From: Anaerosacchariphilus polymeriproducens
Lineage (GTDB): Bacteria; Bacillota; Clostridia; Lachnospirales; Lachnospiraceae
DNA: 64,000 bases
NCBI RefSeq assembly: GCF_003363435.1
Contig: NZ_QRCT01000049.1
Location: 1 to 64,000, forward strand
Reading direction: 5' to 3'
Below the pieces are notes generated by a model, which was not told where the DNA came from, ran no database searches, and saw only the letters and a list, made by a program, of their open reading frames with translations. The stretch's first letter is position 1, and each line of letters opens with the position of its first letter. Made by a program: the position numbers and the translations under genes. Below are positions 45,656 to 54,333 of this stretch, one piece after another.

Positions 45656-48034
45656 ATGGATAGAATGGTATTAGCGACTCAACAATGGCTTAACAATACT
45701 TATGATGGAATTAAGGGATACGAAAGATTTTCAGATAAACAATTAGATGGAATTACGGGAGCGGGTACCTTTCTCAGACTGATACAGGCACTGCAAATAG
45801 AATTAAATAAAAACTATCATGCATCTCTTGTCGTAGATGGAAGTTTCGGGAAAGGTACTCTAAATGTATTACCAGATATTTCTCCAGTCAGCAACTCTTC
45901 ATCACCCTCTAATTTACATTATATTGTACAAGGTTCTTTATGGTGTAAGGGATATGATTCCGTTTATTTTAACGGCATCTATAATTCAAAATGTGCTGAA
46001 GCTGTGAAAGAATTTCAAACGGATGCAGGTATCACTCCTGACGGTATTATCAAACCATATATTTTACAGGGGTTAATGAATACAGACGGGTATAAATATA
46101 CTGGTAATACCGGAACTGATAAGCATTATAAGCATCTCGTTCAAAGAGGTATGAATCAATATTATGGTTCTAAAATCGGTTTAACTGCACCTAGTGGTCT
46201 TTGGGAACGGAAAGCTCACAAGAATTTAATTAAATCTTGTCAAATAGAATGGGGAATTACAGGTGTAGATGGTATATGGGGTTCTGGCACAATGAGTAAA
46301 GCTCCAACATTATCCAAATCCACAAGTGGATCTACGAATTCTAAGAGATTACTTCAATGGTCGCTTACCGTAAATGGATTTTATCCTGGAAGTTTCTCTG
46401 GAGCATTTGATACCAATACATATAACTCCGTTTACAGTTTTCAGGATTTCCTTTGTATTGGTGCTGATGGCGTCGCTGGAAAAAACACCTGGGCCTCTCT
46501 GTTAAAAAGCTGCGGAAATACCAGTCGTTCAGCATCTGCCTGTGATACCGCTACTCGCCTTACACCTTCAACCGCACAGGGACTAATTAAGGCAGGATAT
46601 GATACTGTTGGACGTTATTTAGTGAATGTAGCTGGTGGAACCCTTGATAAGAAAATTACAGCTGATGAAATCAGTGCTATGGCTAATGCTGGTTTAAAGG
46701 TTTTTCCAATATTCCAAACCATTGGAAATCATGTAGAATATTTTACAAGCAGCCAAGGTTCTAAAGATGCCATAACTGCTAAGACTGCCGCACGTGAACT
46801 AGGTTTTCCTTCTAATACAACTATTTATTTTGCCGTTGACTATGATGTGTTAACAGTTGAAGTTGAATCTAGTATTATACCATACTTTTCAAGTTTAAAA
46901 GCAAATATGGGAAAAGCCTACAAGATTGGTGTATACGGACCTAGAATGGTATGTACTGCGTTAGAAAACAAAAACTTAACTGCGAGTAGTTTTGTAGGAG
47001 ATATGTCATCTGGATTTACAGGAAATATTGGTCAGAAAATGCCTTCTAATTGGGCCTATGATCAATTTAACGAGACTACTGCGGCTGGTATTGGAATTGA
47101 TAAATGCGTAACCTCTCAAAGAGCTTCCGCTGTTTTAGCTTCCTCACTATCTCCTTACACAGATCCAAAACACCCTGATATCGAACAAAGCTTTGCAATC
47201 TTTGAAGATTTATACAATTTGGTTAAGGATTATTTTATAGAAGAACTTTCTAATGTACCAACTATATATATGGCTAATATGCGAGTACTTGGATATTTAC
47301 GCCAAATAGAATATAATAGCTTTGCTTGGACAATTACTGCAGGATTAATTGATACCACATATAATCAATATGTAGCGAAACATCGACCAAGTTACGATTG
47401 TTCGAAAATAGCAATTACTGATCCAGGCACCAATATTGTGATGACTACACCACATTTGGCTGCCACTCTACAAGGAATTATTAACTATACCATATTTATT
47501 GATCAAGAGATGAATGCTTGTGCTGGTTGGGCTGGCGATTTATTACAAATAGGGTCAAATTTAAAAGTTACAAATGATCAAACAGGCGTTAATTATTTTA
47601 AACAACCAGATTTACTTAAAAAAATAATTGGTGATAAAAAAGGAGAATTGGATGAGTATAACCTGTACAAATATAAAAATGAGAAACTAAAAAAAGGAGA
47701 AAGTTTAGGATTTTCATGGATTGATTTATGTCAAGATATAGATGCCTATAATATGAATAACAAATACGATATTGCCGAAATTCCTATTCATGAAATATTA
47801 CAAACATACTATAATAAAGATTGGCGTAAACGATTCACTACTTTTAAAAATCTATTATTAGATGAATATCATGAAACAAGTCTCTCAAATATAGCATATT
47901 TATATACTAAAGGCGACAAAGCAATAAATATAGCCTTTAACAAACAATTTGGTGGATTTGATGGGACCAGTTATGGACGTGTTCTAGCAGATGCATTTGA
48001 AACAAAAATAAATAATTTAATTACAATGGAATAA
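45656..48034 (+). CDS. Large bacteriocin/lysin-like protein: peptidoglycan-binding repeats, DUF1906 domain, unknown C-terminal module
   Basis: A 792-residue protein without a signal peptide. Residues 1-290 hold about four peptidoglycan-binding-like units (for example AVKEFQTDAGITPDGIIKP, SCQIEWGITGVDGIWGSGT, FQDFLCIGADGVAGKNTW). Residues about 294-490 are a DUF1906 (Rv2525c-like glycoside-hydrolase-like) domain: GLIKAGYDTVGRYLVN, GLKVFPIFQTIGN, TIYFAVDYDV, KIGVYGPRMVC, WAYDQFNE. Residues about 490-792 match nothing I know; GWAGDLLQIG and FETKIN are repeated in the relic at 48937-49296. I start at ATG 45656, since GAAAGGA overlaps the ATG at 45647. Release through the UviB-like protein and attack on cell walls is inferred from context. 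Confidence 0.85.
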   Translation: MDRMVLATQQWLNNTYDGIKGYERFSDKQLDGITGAGTFLRLIQALQIELNKNYHASLVVDGSFGKGTLNVLPDISPVSNSSSPSNLHYIVQGSLWCKGYDSVYFNGIYNSKCAEAVKEFQTDAGITPDGIIKPYILQGLMNTDGYKYTGNTGTDKHYKHLVQRGMNQYYGSKIGLTAPSGLWERKAHKNLIKSCQIEWGITGVDGIWGSGTMSKAPTLSKSTSGSTNSKRLLQWSLTVNGFYPGSFSGAFDTNTYNSVYSFQDFLCIGADGVAGKNTWASLLKSCGNTSRSASACDTATRLTPSTAQGLIKAGYDTVGRYLVNVAGGTLDKKITADEISAMANAGLKVFPIFQTIGNHVEYFTSSQGSKDAITAKTAARELGFPSNTTIYFAVDYDVLTVEVESSIIPYFSSLKANMGKAYKIGVYGPRMVCTALENKNLTASSFVGDMSSGFTGNIGQKMPSNWAYDQFNETTAAGIGIDKCVTSQRASAVLASSLSPYTDPKHPDIEQSFAIFEDLYNLVKDYFIEELSNVPTIYMANMRVLGYLRQIEYNSFAWTITAGLIDTTYNQYVAKHRPSYDCSKIAITDPGTNIVMTTPHLAATLQGIINYTIFIDQEMNACAGWAGDLLQIGSNLKVTNDQTGVNYFKQPDLLKKIIGDKKGELDEYNLYKYKNEKLKKGESLGFSWIDLCQDIDAYNMNNKYDIAEIPIHEILQTYYNKDWRKRFTTFKNLLLDEYHETSLSNIAYLYTKGDKAINIAFNKQFGGFDGTSYGRVLADAFETKINNLITME

Positions 48035-48043
48035 TGCAATTAA

Positions 48044-48092
48044 AACGAAACATTGCTTTATGATGACATACAACCTAAAACAATGTTTCGTT
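48044..48092. terminator. Terminator downstream of the bacteriocin-like gene
   Basis: AACGAAACATTG and CAATGTTTCGTT form a 12-bp perfect stem with a 25-base loop, followed by ATTTTAAA. It is nearly symmetrical. Confidence 0.8.
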
Positions 48093-48194
48093 ATTTTAAA
48101 AAATCAAATTTACTTTTGTGTATTTCGTTCTAACTATTTTAATTTACGCATTCGTATTATATTACTTCTAATATTAATTCTCGAACAAAATTAT

Positions 48195-48752
48195 TTATCT
48201 AAATCCTTTTTTCTTTATTTTTCCATAGGGAAACACTAATGCAACAATAATCAATATAATAGTAACTAAGTAAATAACAATTTTAATAATATTACTCCAA
48301 TTAATATTATGATGGTTTTGTGCATAAACCATTAATTCACTCAAATTATCTTTACGATCACCAGTAGACAATTTTATCTTAATTGTTTCTTGAGATTTAA
48401 TAGGCGTTTTAACTGTTACATTAAAATGATTTTCTTCATTTTGGTCTGAAAATACAGTAGTAAATTCTTCATAAAAATCACTTGGTATCGTAATATAAAT
48501 AAAAATAGAACATTCTGAAATCGGAAAATGTGTATCATATACTAGTTTATCATAAATAGTATTTTCTGGTAATTGCGTAAGAAGTGGATATTTTTTTTGT
48601 AAAAGTTCTTTTCCTTCTTCTGTTACAGTATTTACAGTTAAAGATTCATCTAGTTCAAAACTTAATATAAATAATGAAAAAGGAATAACAAATAATACAA
48701 ATATGAATAAACAAACGATTCTTATCCCTAATATAATGTATTTTTTTATCAT
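48195..48752 (-). CDS. Two-helix membrane protein, candidate immunity protein 1
   Basis: A 185-residue protein with a helix at about residues 3-27 and another near 150-175, ending IIVALVFPYGKIKKK. Between them is an external domain of about 115 residues (PLLTQLPENTIYDKLV, FIYITIPSDFYEEF). It is a clear paralogue of the protein at 49353-49916, which shares PLLxQLPENT, YITxP and ALVFPYGKxxKK. I start at ATG 48752 (AAGGAAG upstream); the open frame reaches 48809. It lies opposite and just behind the large gene, before the duplicated C-terminal module, which is the place for an immunity gene. This role is inferred. Confidence 0.75.
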   Translation of the reverse strand: MIKKYIILGIRIVCLFIFVLFVIPFSLFILSFELDESLTVNTVTEEGKELLQKKYPLLTQLPENTIYDKLVYDTHFPISECSIFIYITIPSDFYEEFTTVFSDQNEENHFNVTVKTPIKSQETIKIKLSTGDRKDNLSELMVYAQNHHNINWSNIIKIVIYLVTIILIIVALVFPYGKIKKKGFR

Positions 48753-48776
48753 AATTTCAACTTCCTTAAAATGACA

Positions 48777-48793
48777 GGTAGTGTCAAATCCCT
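48777..48793 (-). promoter_or_regulatory. Shared leader element, copy 2
   Basis: Minus-strand AGGGATTTGACACTACC, one base shorter than copy 1 at 44879-44896, again ending 25 bases before the start codon. TTGACA inside it has no -10 at a workable distance, so it is not simply a -35. Confidence 0.6.
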
Positions 48794-48936
48794 TTCTTTT
48801 AACTTGCATTTTAACATTAACTTTGTCACTTATATAATAATCATTAAAAAATTTGTCCTCCTTAATGTACTGATAGTAATATAGTGAAGTGATATTTTCA
48901 ACTATTTTAAATCGACATTTTTCTTAAATTATTTTC

Positions 48937-49296
48937 TATACCATATTTGTTGTTCATGATGTGAATGCTTGTGCTGGTTGGGCCGGTGATTTATTACAAA
49001 TCGGCGGAAATATAAAAGTTACAAATGATATAACAGAAATTAACTATTTTGAGCAACCAAATGTTTTGAAAAAATTTATATGCGATAAACCAGGTGACTT
49101 AGATGAGTATAACTTGTTTCAATATAATTATAAAACTAAAATTTCAAAAAAAATTAATAAAGGAGAAAGTTTAGGTATTTCATTGGTAGATTTATGTCAA
49201 GAAGAAAAGTTTGGTAAATTTGACGGAAACAGCTATGGACTTGCTCATGCAAATGCTTTTGAAACCAAAATAAACGAGTTAATTAATTTAGAATAA
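48937..49296 (+). pseudogene. Decayed duplicate of the bacteriocin-like C-terminal module
   Basis: From CTATACCATATTT onward the DNA matches the 3' part of the 45656 gene. The frame reads VNACAGWAGDLLQIGGN, KVTNDITEINYFEQP, KKINKGESLGISLVDLCQ and FDGNSYGLAHANAFETKIN. About 63 codons of the parent are missing between LVDLCQ and the FGKFDG segment. The frame can be read from GTG 48961, but there is no ribosome binding site, so it is an orphan cassette or relic. It sits between the two immunity-like genes, as orphan toxin tips do in other polymorphic toxin loci. Confidence 0.82.
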
Positions 49297-49299
49297 TCA

Positions 49300-49347
49300 A
49301 AGAAGCGTTGCTCAATTCCTAATTTTATGCATAGAGCAACGCTTCTT
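49300..49347. terminator. Terminator between the orphan module and immunity-like gene 2
   Basis: AAGAAGCGTTGCTC and GAGCAACGCTTCTT form a 14-bp perfect stem with a 20-base loop, between convergent genes. Confidence 0.88.
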
Positions 49348-49352
49348 TATAC

Positions 49353-49916
49353 TCATAAATGTTTCTTCCTTAATTTTCCATATGGAAATACTAATGCAAT
49401 AATAATTAAAATTACTCCCCCAAAATATAGTAACCATATAAGAAACGTTTTTGAAGAACCTGATTGATGATTTTTTGCATATTCATATGCAAAAGATTCA
49501 CCATATATTGTACCACCAAGGATTATATGAACTGTATTTTTTGATAATTCTGACTTTTCATCAATATTTACATATAGCTTATTTTCTTGTCCTATTTGAT
49601 TCTCATCTGAAAATAAGGCTATGACTTCATCTTTAGATTCTTTTGGTACCGTAATATAAATAGATATAACTAAATTAGCATCATGATTATCATAAGTAGT
49701 ATGTACATATTTATCAAAAACAGTATTCTCAGGCAATTGTTCAAGTAAAGGATATTGTTTATATAAAAGTTCTTTTGCTTCTTGTAATACATTATCCACG
49801 GTAACAAATGTTGGTCTTATAACAAAATCTAATACTGTAGCTGATGTAGGTATCAAGAAAAAAATAAATATGATTAATACTATATATCTAATCCAATTTA
49901 TAATACGTTTCCACAT
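49353..49916 (-). CDS. Two-helix membrane protein, candidate immunity protein 2
   Basis: A 187-residue paralogue of the protein at 48195-48752: N-terminal helix (about residues 8-30), an extracellular domain with PLLEQLPENTVFDKYV and SIYITVPKESKDEV, a second helix (about 157-177), and the same ending IIALVFPYGKLRKK. It is convergent with the orphan C-terminal module, as its sister is with the full-length gene. Two copies of target module and two copies of partner argue for a specific toxin-immunity pairing. It lacks the shared leader element found before the sister gene. Confidence 0.75.
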   Translation of the reverse strand: MWKRIINWIRYIVLIIFIFFLIPTSATVLDFVIRPTFVTVDNVLQEAKELLYKQYPLLEQLPENTVFDKYVHTTYDNHDANLVISIYITVPKESKDEVIALFSDENQIGQENKLYVNIDEKSELSKNTVHIILGGTIYGESFAYEYAKNHQSGSSKTFLIWLLYFGGVILIIIALVFPYGKLRKKHL

Positions 49917-50219
49917 TTTAATTTCTCCTAACTAATATAAATATTATTTTCAATTAATACTATGATCACTTATCAACATTCGAAATGTTTTAATCTTTAT
50001 TGTAATAATTAAAGTATATCATACTATTAAGTTCCAACAACCTTATAAATCTTATATTTTAAATAATTTTTCCTATACCAAATTATTTAAAAACTTCTCT
50101 AAGCTATTATTGCTCCACTCCCATTTTACCTTTTCAATATCGTAACTTTCCTTTCGTTCATTTCATCTAATTTTAACTTTTAATAAGAAGTAAGATTCTG
50201 TCAAATCTATCTGCTTCCA
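49917..50219. other. Intergenic stretch between the island and the SOS module
   Basis: About 300 AT-rich bases with no supported gene. They should include the promoter of the immunity-like gene on the minus strand. A 26-codon fragment without a start near 50090-50165 is too short to call. Confidence 0.4.
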
Positions 50220-50528
50220 CTATATGACCATACACCATTTTCTCTCTTCCATAAAAAAAATCAATTTCACTTGTCTTATTATTTCCTCTTCCGTAATCTC
50301 ACACATATATTCCATGGTAGAGACCCCGGCATAATTTTTCTGTTCTTTGTATAAGACTTTAATACTTTTAATTGTATGAACAAACCCTTCTGCATCTTCC
50401 CATTTCACCATTTGTGGAATCGTGTTTCCTTTACTTGTGAACCAACAGCCCACAGCTACCTCCATCTGTCTTCCCCTAATTTCTCCCTTGTCCGTAACTT
50501 CTGTGTTTATACCAATTCCAAAAGCCAT
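50220..50528 (-). CDS. Small protein encoded with DinB, function unknown
   Basis: A 102-residue protein of mixed, mostly beta sequence (MEVAVGCWFTSKGNTIPQMVKWED, FVHTIKSIKVLYKEQ, STMEYMCEITEEEIIRQVKLIFFMEERKWCMVI). It begins 14 bases after the dinB stop with GAAAGGAACG upstream, so it belongs to the same transcript. Its position, beside a Y-family polymerase, is like that of YolD-type partners in Bacillus, but the sequence is not YolD. Probably induced by DNA damage with dinB. Confidence 0.7.
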   Translation of the reverse strand: MAFGIGINTEVTDKGEIRGRQMEVAVGCWFTSKGNTIPQMVKWEDAEGFVHTIKSIKVLYKEQKNYAGVSTMEYMCEITEEEIIRQVKLIFFMEERKWCMVI

Positions 50529-50542
50529 AAGAACGTTCCTTT

Positions 50543-51811
50543 CTATTCAATTTTTAGCTTCGTATAATCTACACTACGCTTTTCACGGCTGATACCGCCT
50601 GACATATGATCAATTGATTTCGATAATGCAAATGACGCTCTCTTAACAGAATCAATCCCAAACCGATTTCTTATGTTGTCTATTGTTGAATCAACACTTT
50701 CCCACTTCTGATAATCCGTATGATCAAACATATTAAATTGACGAACCGCATCTAATTCCCGAATGCGGCTTGTATGAATGCCTAAATGCCTGATTGCTGT
50801 CCCGTCCCAAAGTTCATCAAAAAGTTCACAGGAAATTTTGTGGATTTCATTTGTTATATTCGTCGCAGATATCAGTACCCTTTGATGGGAAGTGTAATGC
50901 AGATTGCAATCTTTGATCCCTATACTGACTACTTCTGCTTTCACTGAATTTCGCCTTAATCGGGAACAGACAGTCTCCGCCAATGCAAGGAGAACCATCT
51001 TGGCTGTCGATGCATCTGTCACATCAAAACTGATTGTAGTGCTATTTCCATAGCCTTTATTCGGAATTGTTTCTGATTGTACAACAGAAAAATCAATTCC
51101 ATTTGCAAATGCCCAGATAATCTCTCCGTGCTTCTTCAAATTTGCCTTTAAAATCTCTACATTCGTATTCGCCAGTTCTCCAATTGTTTTAATGCCCATT
51201 AATAATAATTTCTGCGTCGTTGCCCTTCCACAAAAAAACAGATCCGATACAGGCAGGTGCCACATTTTCTCTCTTATCTCATCAGGATATAAAGTATGCA
51301 CGCAGTTAGGTTTTTTAAAATCTGAAGCCATCTTAGCTAATATTTTGTTGGAAGAAATACCGATATTTACAGTGAAGCCAAGTTCATTATAAATTCTGTC
51401 TTTCATTTCATGCGCCACCTTTACAGGCTCACCAAAAAGACTTTGTGTGCCGGTCATATCAAGAAACGATTCGTCAATGGAGTATTGTTCTACATCCGGG
51501 GAATATTCTCTTAAAATATCCATAAATGCTTTCGAACATTTTTCATAAAGCCCATAATTTGGTGGAACAATCAATAGATTTCGATATTTCTGCTTCGCCT
51601 CCGGGATACTTTGGCCGGTATGAATTCCATACTTTTTTGCCGGAATAGATTTGGCAAGTATAATACCGTGACGCATAGACATATCCCCACCTACGGCCGA
51701 GGGTATCTCACGCAGGTCTAAGGTACCTCCCAAAACCTTGAGACGATAAACCGCTTCCCAAGATAGGAAAGCGGAGTTCACATCGATATGAAATATAGTT
51801 TTTTCAAACAT
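50543..51811 (-). CDS. Y-family DNA polymerase (DinB/UmuC-like)
   Basis: A 422-residue translesion polymerase. Active-site motifs are FHIDVNSAFLSWEAV near the start, GIILAKSIPAKKYGI, and the YSIDESFLDMT acidic pair near residue 115. Later come NIGISSNKILAKMASDFKKP and a helix-hairpin-helix (VSDLFFCGRATTQKLLLMGIKTIGELA). The C-terminal little-finger domain is present. It copies past damaged bases with low fidelity. A LexA-type box lies about 35 bases upstream of the start, so it is very probably SOS controlled. Confidence 0.95.
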   Translation of the reverse strand: MFEKTIFHIDVNSAFLSWEAVYRLKVLGGTLDLREIPSAVGGDMSMRHGIILAKSIPAKKYGIHTGQSIPEAKQKYRNLLIVPPNYGLYEKCSKAFMDILREYSPDVEQYSIDESFLDMTGTQSLFGEPVKVAHEMKDRIYNELGFTVNIGISSNKILAKMASDFKKPNCVHTLYPDEIREKMWHLPVSDLFFCGRATTQKLLLMGIKTIGELANTNVEILKANLKKHGEIIWAFANGIDFSVVQSETIPNKGYGNSTTISFDVTDASTAKMVLLALAETVCSRLRRNSVKAEVVSIGIKDCNLHYTSHQRVLISATNITNEIHKISCELFDELWDGTAIRHLGIHTSRIRELDAVRQFNMFDHTDYQKWESVDSTIDNIRNRFGIDSVKRASFALSKSIDHMSGGISREKRSVDYTKLKIE

Positions 51812-51842
51812 TTGTTCCCACCTCTCTGTTACTAATTTTAAC

Positions 51843-51856
51843 AGAACATATGTTTG
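51843..51856. promoter_or_regulatory. Candidate LexA (SOS) box upstream of dinB
   Basis: AGAACATATGTTTG closely matches the Gram-positive LexA consensus CGAACnnnnGTTCG, with two outer mismatches. It lies between the SRAP and polymerase genes. Confidence 0.75.
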
Positions 51857-51871
51857 TTTTCAAGAGGGAAT

Positions 51872-52465
51872 TTATTGTATAAATGGAAGCGACTGTTGAT
51901 GATAATCTGAGACATTCTGTAACTGTACCGGAATTTTATGAAGAAGAAACTCTATACTTTCCTTATTGTAAATCCAATTTTCCAACTCATTATTTTCTAA
52001 TACCAAAGGCATACGATCGTGCACATCCTTTACCGAAGGATTCGCTGAAGTGGTTATAATAACAAAACGATTCTTATCTTCATAACTATTCCATATTCCA
52101 GCCAAAAACATAATGTTTTTATCTTCTCTTTCATAAGTCACTTTATTTTTTGCCCGGTCCCATTCATAGAATCCTTTGACTGGTATGACGCATCTTCTGT
52201 TTTTTGTACTTTCTTGAAACATCCGCTTTTGTAAAACACTCTCAGAACGGGCATTAAATATAACTCCTTTTTTTTGAAAATGAGGGAAGCCCCAAGTCAT
52301 TTCCTGCATAACCATTTGTTTATTATCTGACAAAATTGTAGGTGCTGTATCACATGGATAAACATCTCTTGCTTTTTCTGGCCGATTCAATCGATTCTCA
52401 ATTCGATTTACTATTTTTTCAATTTCACGCGTTGTTTCATCATCTATATAATAACGGCCACACAT
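51872..52465 (-). CDS. SOS-response-associated SRAP protein (YedK/HMCES-like)
   Basis: A 197-residue SRAP protein that shields abasic sites in single-stranded DNA by a covalent link. The catalytic Cys2 is intact in MCGRYY, followed by the family segments TWGFPHFQKKGVIFNARSESV, RRCVIPVKGFYEWD (with the active glutamate) and ITTSANPSVKDVHDRMPLVL. AAAAGGAGGTG precedes the ATG. It lies just upstream of dinB, forming a small DNA-repair module. Confidence 0.94.
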   Translation of the reverse strand: MCGRYYIDDETTREIEKIVNRIENRLNRPEKARDVYPCDTAPTILSDNKQMVMQEMTWGFPHFQKKGVIFNARSESVLQKRMFQESTKNRRCVIPVKGFYEWDRAKNKVTYEREDKNIMFLAGIWNSYEDKNRFVIITTSANPSVKDVHDRMPLVLENNELENWIYNKESIEFLLHKIPVQLQNVSDYHQQSLPFIQ

Positions 52466-52479
52466 AATTACACCTCCTT

Positions 52480-53400
52480 TTAAAAACCAATACTGTTTAA
52501 AAATTTCCTGCTTTCCATTACCGCTTCCAAACTCCCTGCAACATCTCTTGGATCTCTTTCCTGCTCAATGGTAATATGACCTTCATAATCAATCTCTTTT
52601 ATCACCTTATTAATTTCCTCATAATCTAAGACACCTTTTCCAATCGGACACATTACTCCTTTTGCACATGCATCAAAAAACCGGATTCTTTCCTTCATGA
52701 CTTCTTGATATATTGAGAAATCGATATCTTTAAAATGGATATAATCTAATTTGTCCATATATTTCTTTAAAAATTCAACTGGATCCATTTTGGAATAATA
52801 CAAATGTCCTGTATCTAAACATAATCCTGCAATCTCATAAGGAATATCCTGTACCAATTGTTCAATTTCGTCTTGAAACTCAATATAACCACCTGCATGA
52901 GGATGAATAACAGCTCTGACACCATATTCTTTGGCTATCTTCGCTAATATTACAATATGCTCCATCATTCCATCCCATTGCTGCCTAGATAACCTGGGTG
53001 CTCTATCCGGATGTCCGGATTCATAATCTCTTTCCTCATGTCCCCAGTCTATAATGACTAAATATGGAGTAGGAAAATGTTGCTTTTCTTTTCTGTCACT
53101 CAGAGGAAGTTTCGTAATGAGGGCACAGATATCATGAGCTGCTTTTTTCAAATTATCTATATTTTCTTCTGATACTAAATCATCGAAAATGGTACCTGCA
53201 GTCATTGTAAGGTTATTTTTAATTAATTCTTCACTTACTACTTTTTCATCTAGTGGAAGATATCCATAGGGTCCTAGTTCTATTCCCTTGTATCCCGCCT
53301 CTCCTGCTTCTCTTAAAACTAGTTTCCAATCCGGTAAATAAGGGTTCTTTGGGTCATCCACTCCCCAACAGCAAGGTGCTCCTGAAATTTTTACATTCAT
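52480..53400 (-). CDS. TIM-barrel isomerase/dehydratase, IolE/MocC-like
   Basis: A 306-residue xylose-isomerase-like TIM barrel. The opening KISGAPCCWGVDDP and the metal-site segments AVIHPHAGGYIEF, GLCLDTGHLYYS, DYIHFKDID and HITIEQERDP are those of IolE/MocC-type proteins. It differs enough from the IolE at 36009 that the substrate is probably another inosose or keto-sugar. It follows the AraC gene by 17 bases and shares an operon with the Gfo/Idh/MocA dehydrogenase, so the pair may handle an inositol isomer or a related sugar. Confidence 0.85.
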   Translation of the reverse strand: MNVKISGAPCCWGVDDPKNPYLPDWKLVLREAGEAGYKGIELGPYGYLPLDEKVVSEELIKNNLTMTAGTIFDDLVSEENIDNLKKAAHDICALITKLPLSDRKEKQHFPTPYLVIIDWGHEERDYESGHPDRAPRLSRQQWDGMMEHIVILAKIAKEYGVRAVIHPHAGGYIEFQDEIEQLVQDIPYEIAGLCLDTGHLYYSKMDPVEFLKKYMDKLDYIHFKDIDFSIYQEVMKERIRFFDACAKGVMCPIGKGVLDYEEINKVIKEIDYEGHITIEQERDPRDVAGSLEAVMESRKFLNSIGF

Positions 53401-53417
53401 ACTATTTTTCCTTTCGT

Positions 53418-54269
53418 CTATTCTTTATTCTTCTTCCAATACTTACGATATTTTGCCGGAGACATCCCGACCACTTTTGAAAATACAGTATTAAAATGGT
53501 TGGAATTATTATATCCAACAGTAATTGCAATTTGAGTAATTCCTTTTTCTGTATGAATTAATAAAGATTGTGCCTCACCAATCCTTCGCCTGGTAACATA
53601 TTGCATAGGGGATATTCCCTGATATTCTTTAAATATATGCCCCAAATAATAAGGACTGATTTTTAATGCAGCAGCAATCTGGTGCAAATTCATATCTTCC
53701 ATATAATGAATATCAAGATAAGTTTTTATTCGATTTCCTATGTCCTGCTGCACTTTGGACACTTCCCCTCCCAGCGTATCGGCCATTTCATAAATCTTAA
53801 GTACAAGAACACTGGCGATATGATTTCCAATTTCATTTATATTATCCTGCTGATTTTGAACAGCCTCACACAATAAACGAAACAAAAATTCTATAGTTTC
53901 TTTTTGTTCCCCACTAGGAATCACTGTTTCTTTTCCTTTGGGAATTAAATGATTGAGAGGAAGATTTCTAATCTTTAAATTTTTAATCGCACAATAATAT
54001 ACCTGCATTCCTACAGAAGATGCGGAACTTTCATCGTGTAATACCCCGCTGTTATATACCAGAATATCTCCTTCTTTGGTTGCATAACTTTTTCCATCAA
54101 TAATATGAGTACCATTTCCTTTTTTAATATAAATAATCTCTATTTGCTCACTATGCATATGCATGACCCGGGGCATTCTTGTATAACTGCCCCCTGCTTC
54201 ATAGGCGGTCAATAGTTGAATATCCTGCTCTAAATATTTTTCATATCTGGTTTTAAAATTTGTACTCAT
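53418..54269 (-). CDS. AraC-family transcriptional regulator
   Basis: A 283-residue regulator with an N-terminal cupin sensor (HMHSEQIEIIYIKKGNGTHIIDGKSYATKEGDILVYNSGVLH, about residues 36-78). Two C-terminal helix-turn-helix units follow (MNLHQIAAALKISPYYLGHIFKEYQGISPMQYVTRRRI and ITQIAITVGYNNSNHFNTVFSKVVGMSPAKYR). It probably activates its own three-gene operon in response to a sugar or cyclitol. The start has GAAAGGAATATAGT upstream. Confidence 0.93.
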   Translation of the reverse strand: MSTNFKTRYEKYLEQDIQLLTAYEAGGSYTRMPRVMHMHSEQIEIIYIKKGNGTHIIDGKSYATKEGDILVYNSGVLHDESSASSVGMQVYYCAIKNLKIRNLPLNHLIPKGKETVIPSGEQKETIEFLFRLLCEAVQNQQDNINEIGNHIASVLVLKIYEMADTLGGEVSKVQQDIGNRIKTYLDIHYMEDMNLHQIAAALKISPYYLGHIFKEYQGISPMQYVTRRRIGEAQSLLIHTEKGITQIAITVGYNNSNHFNTVFSKVVGMSPAKYRKYWKKNKE

Positions 54270-54333
54270 ACTATATTCCTTTCTACTACAAATTATTTTA
54301 AAAGGATATCACATTTTAAGAAGATAGTACATC

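Noticed and set aside
42792-49916. Reading the holin-like gene plus lysin-like gene as a prophage lysis cassette
   Set aside because: No capsid, tail, terminase, integrase or phage replication gene is nearby, and both genes carry toxin-sigma-type promoters instead.
50090-50165. A 26-codon minus-strand frame rich in Trp, Lys and Glu
   Set aside because: It has no start codon or homology I can recognise; too short to call even as a relic.
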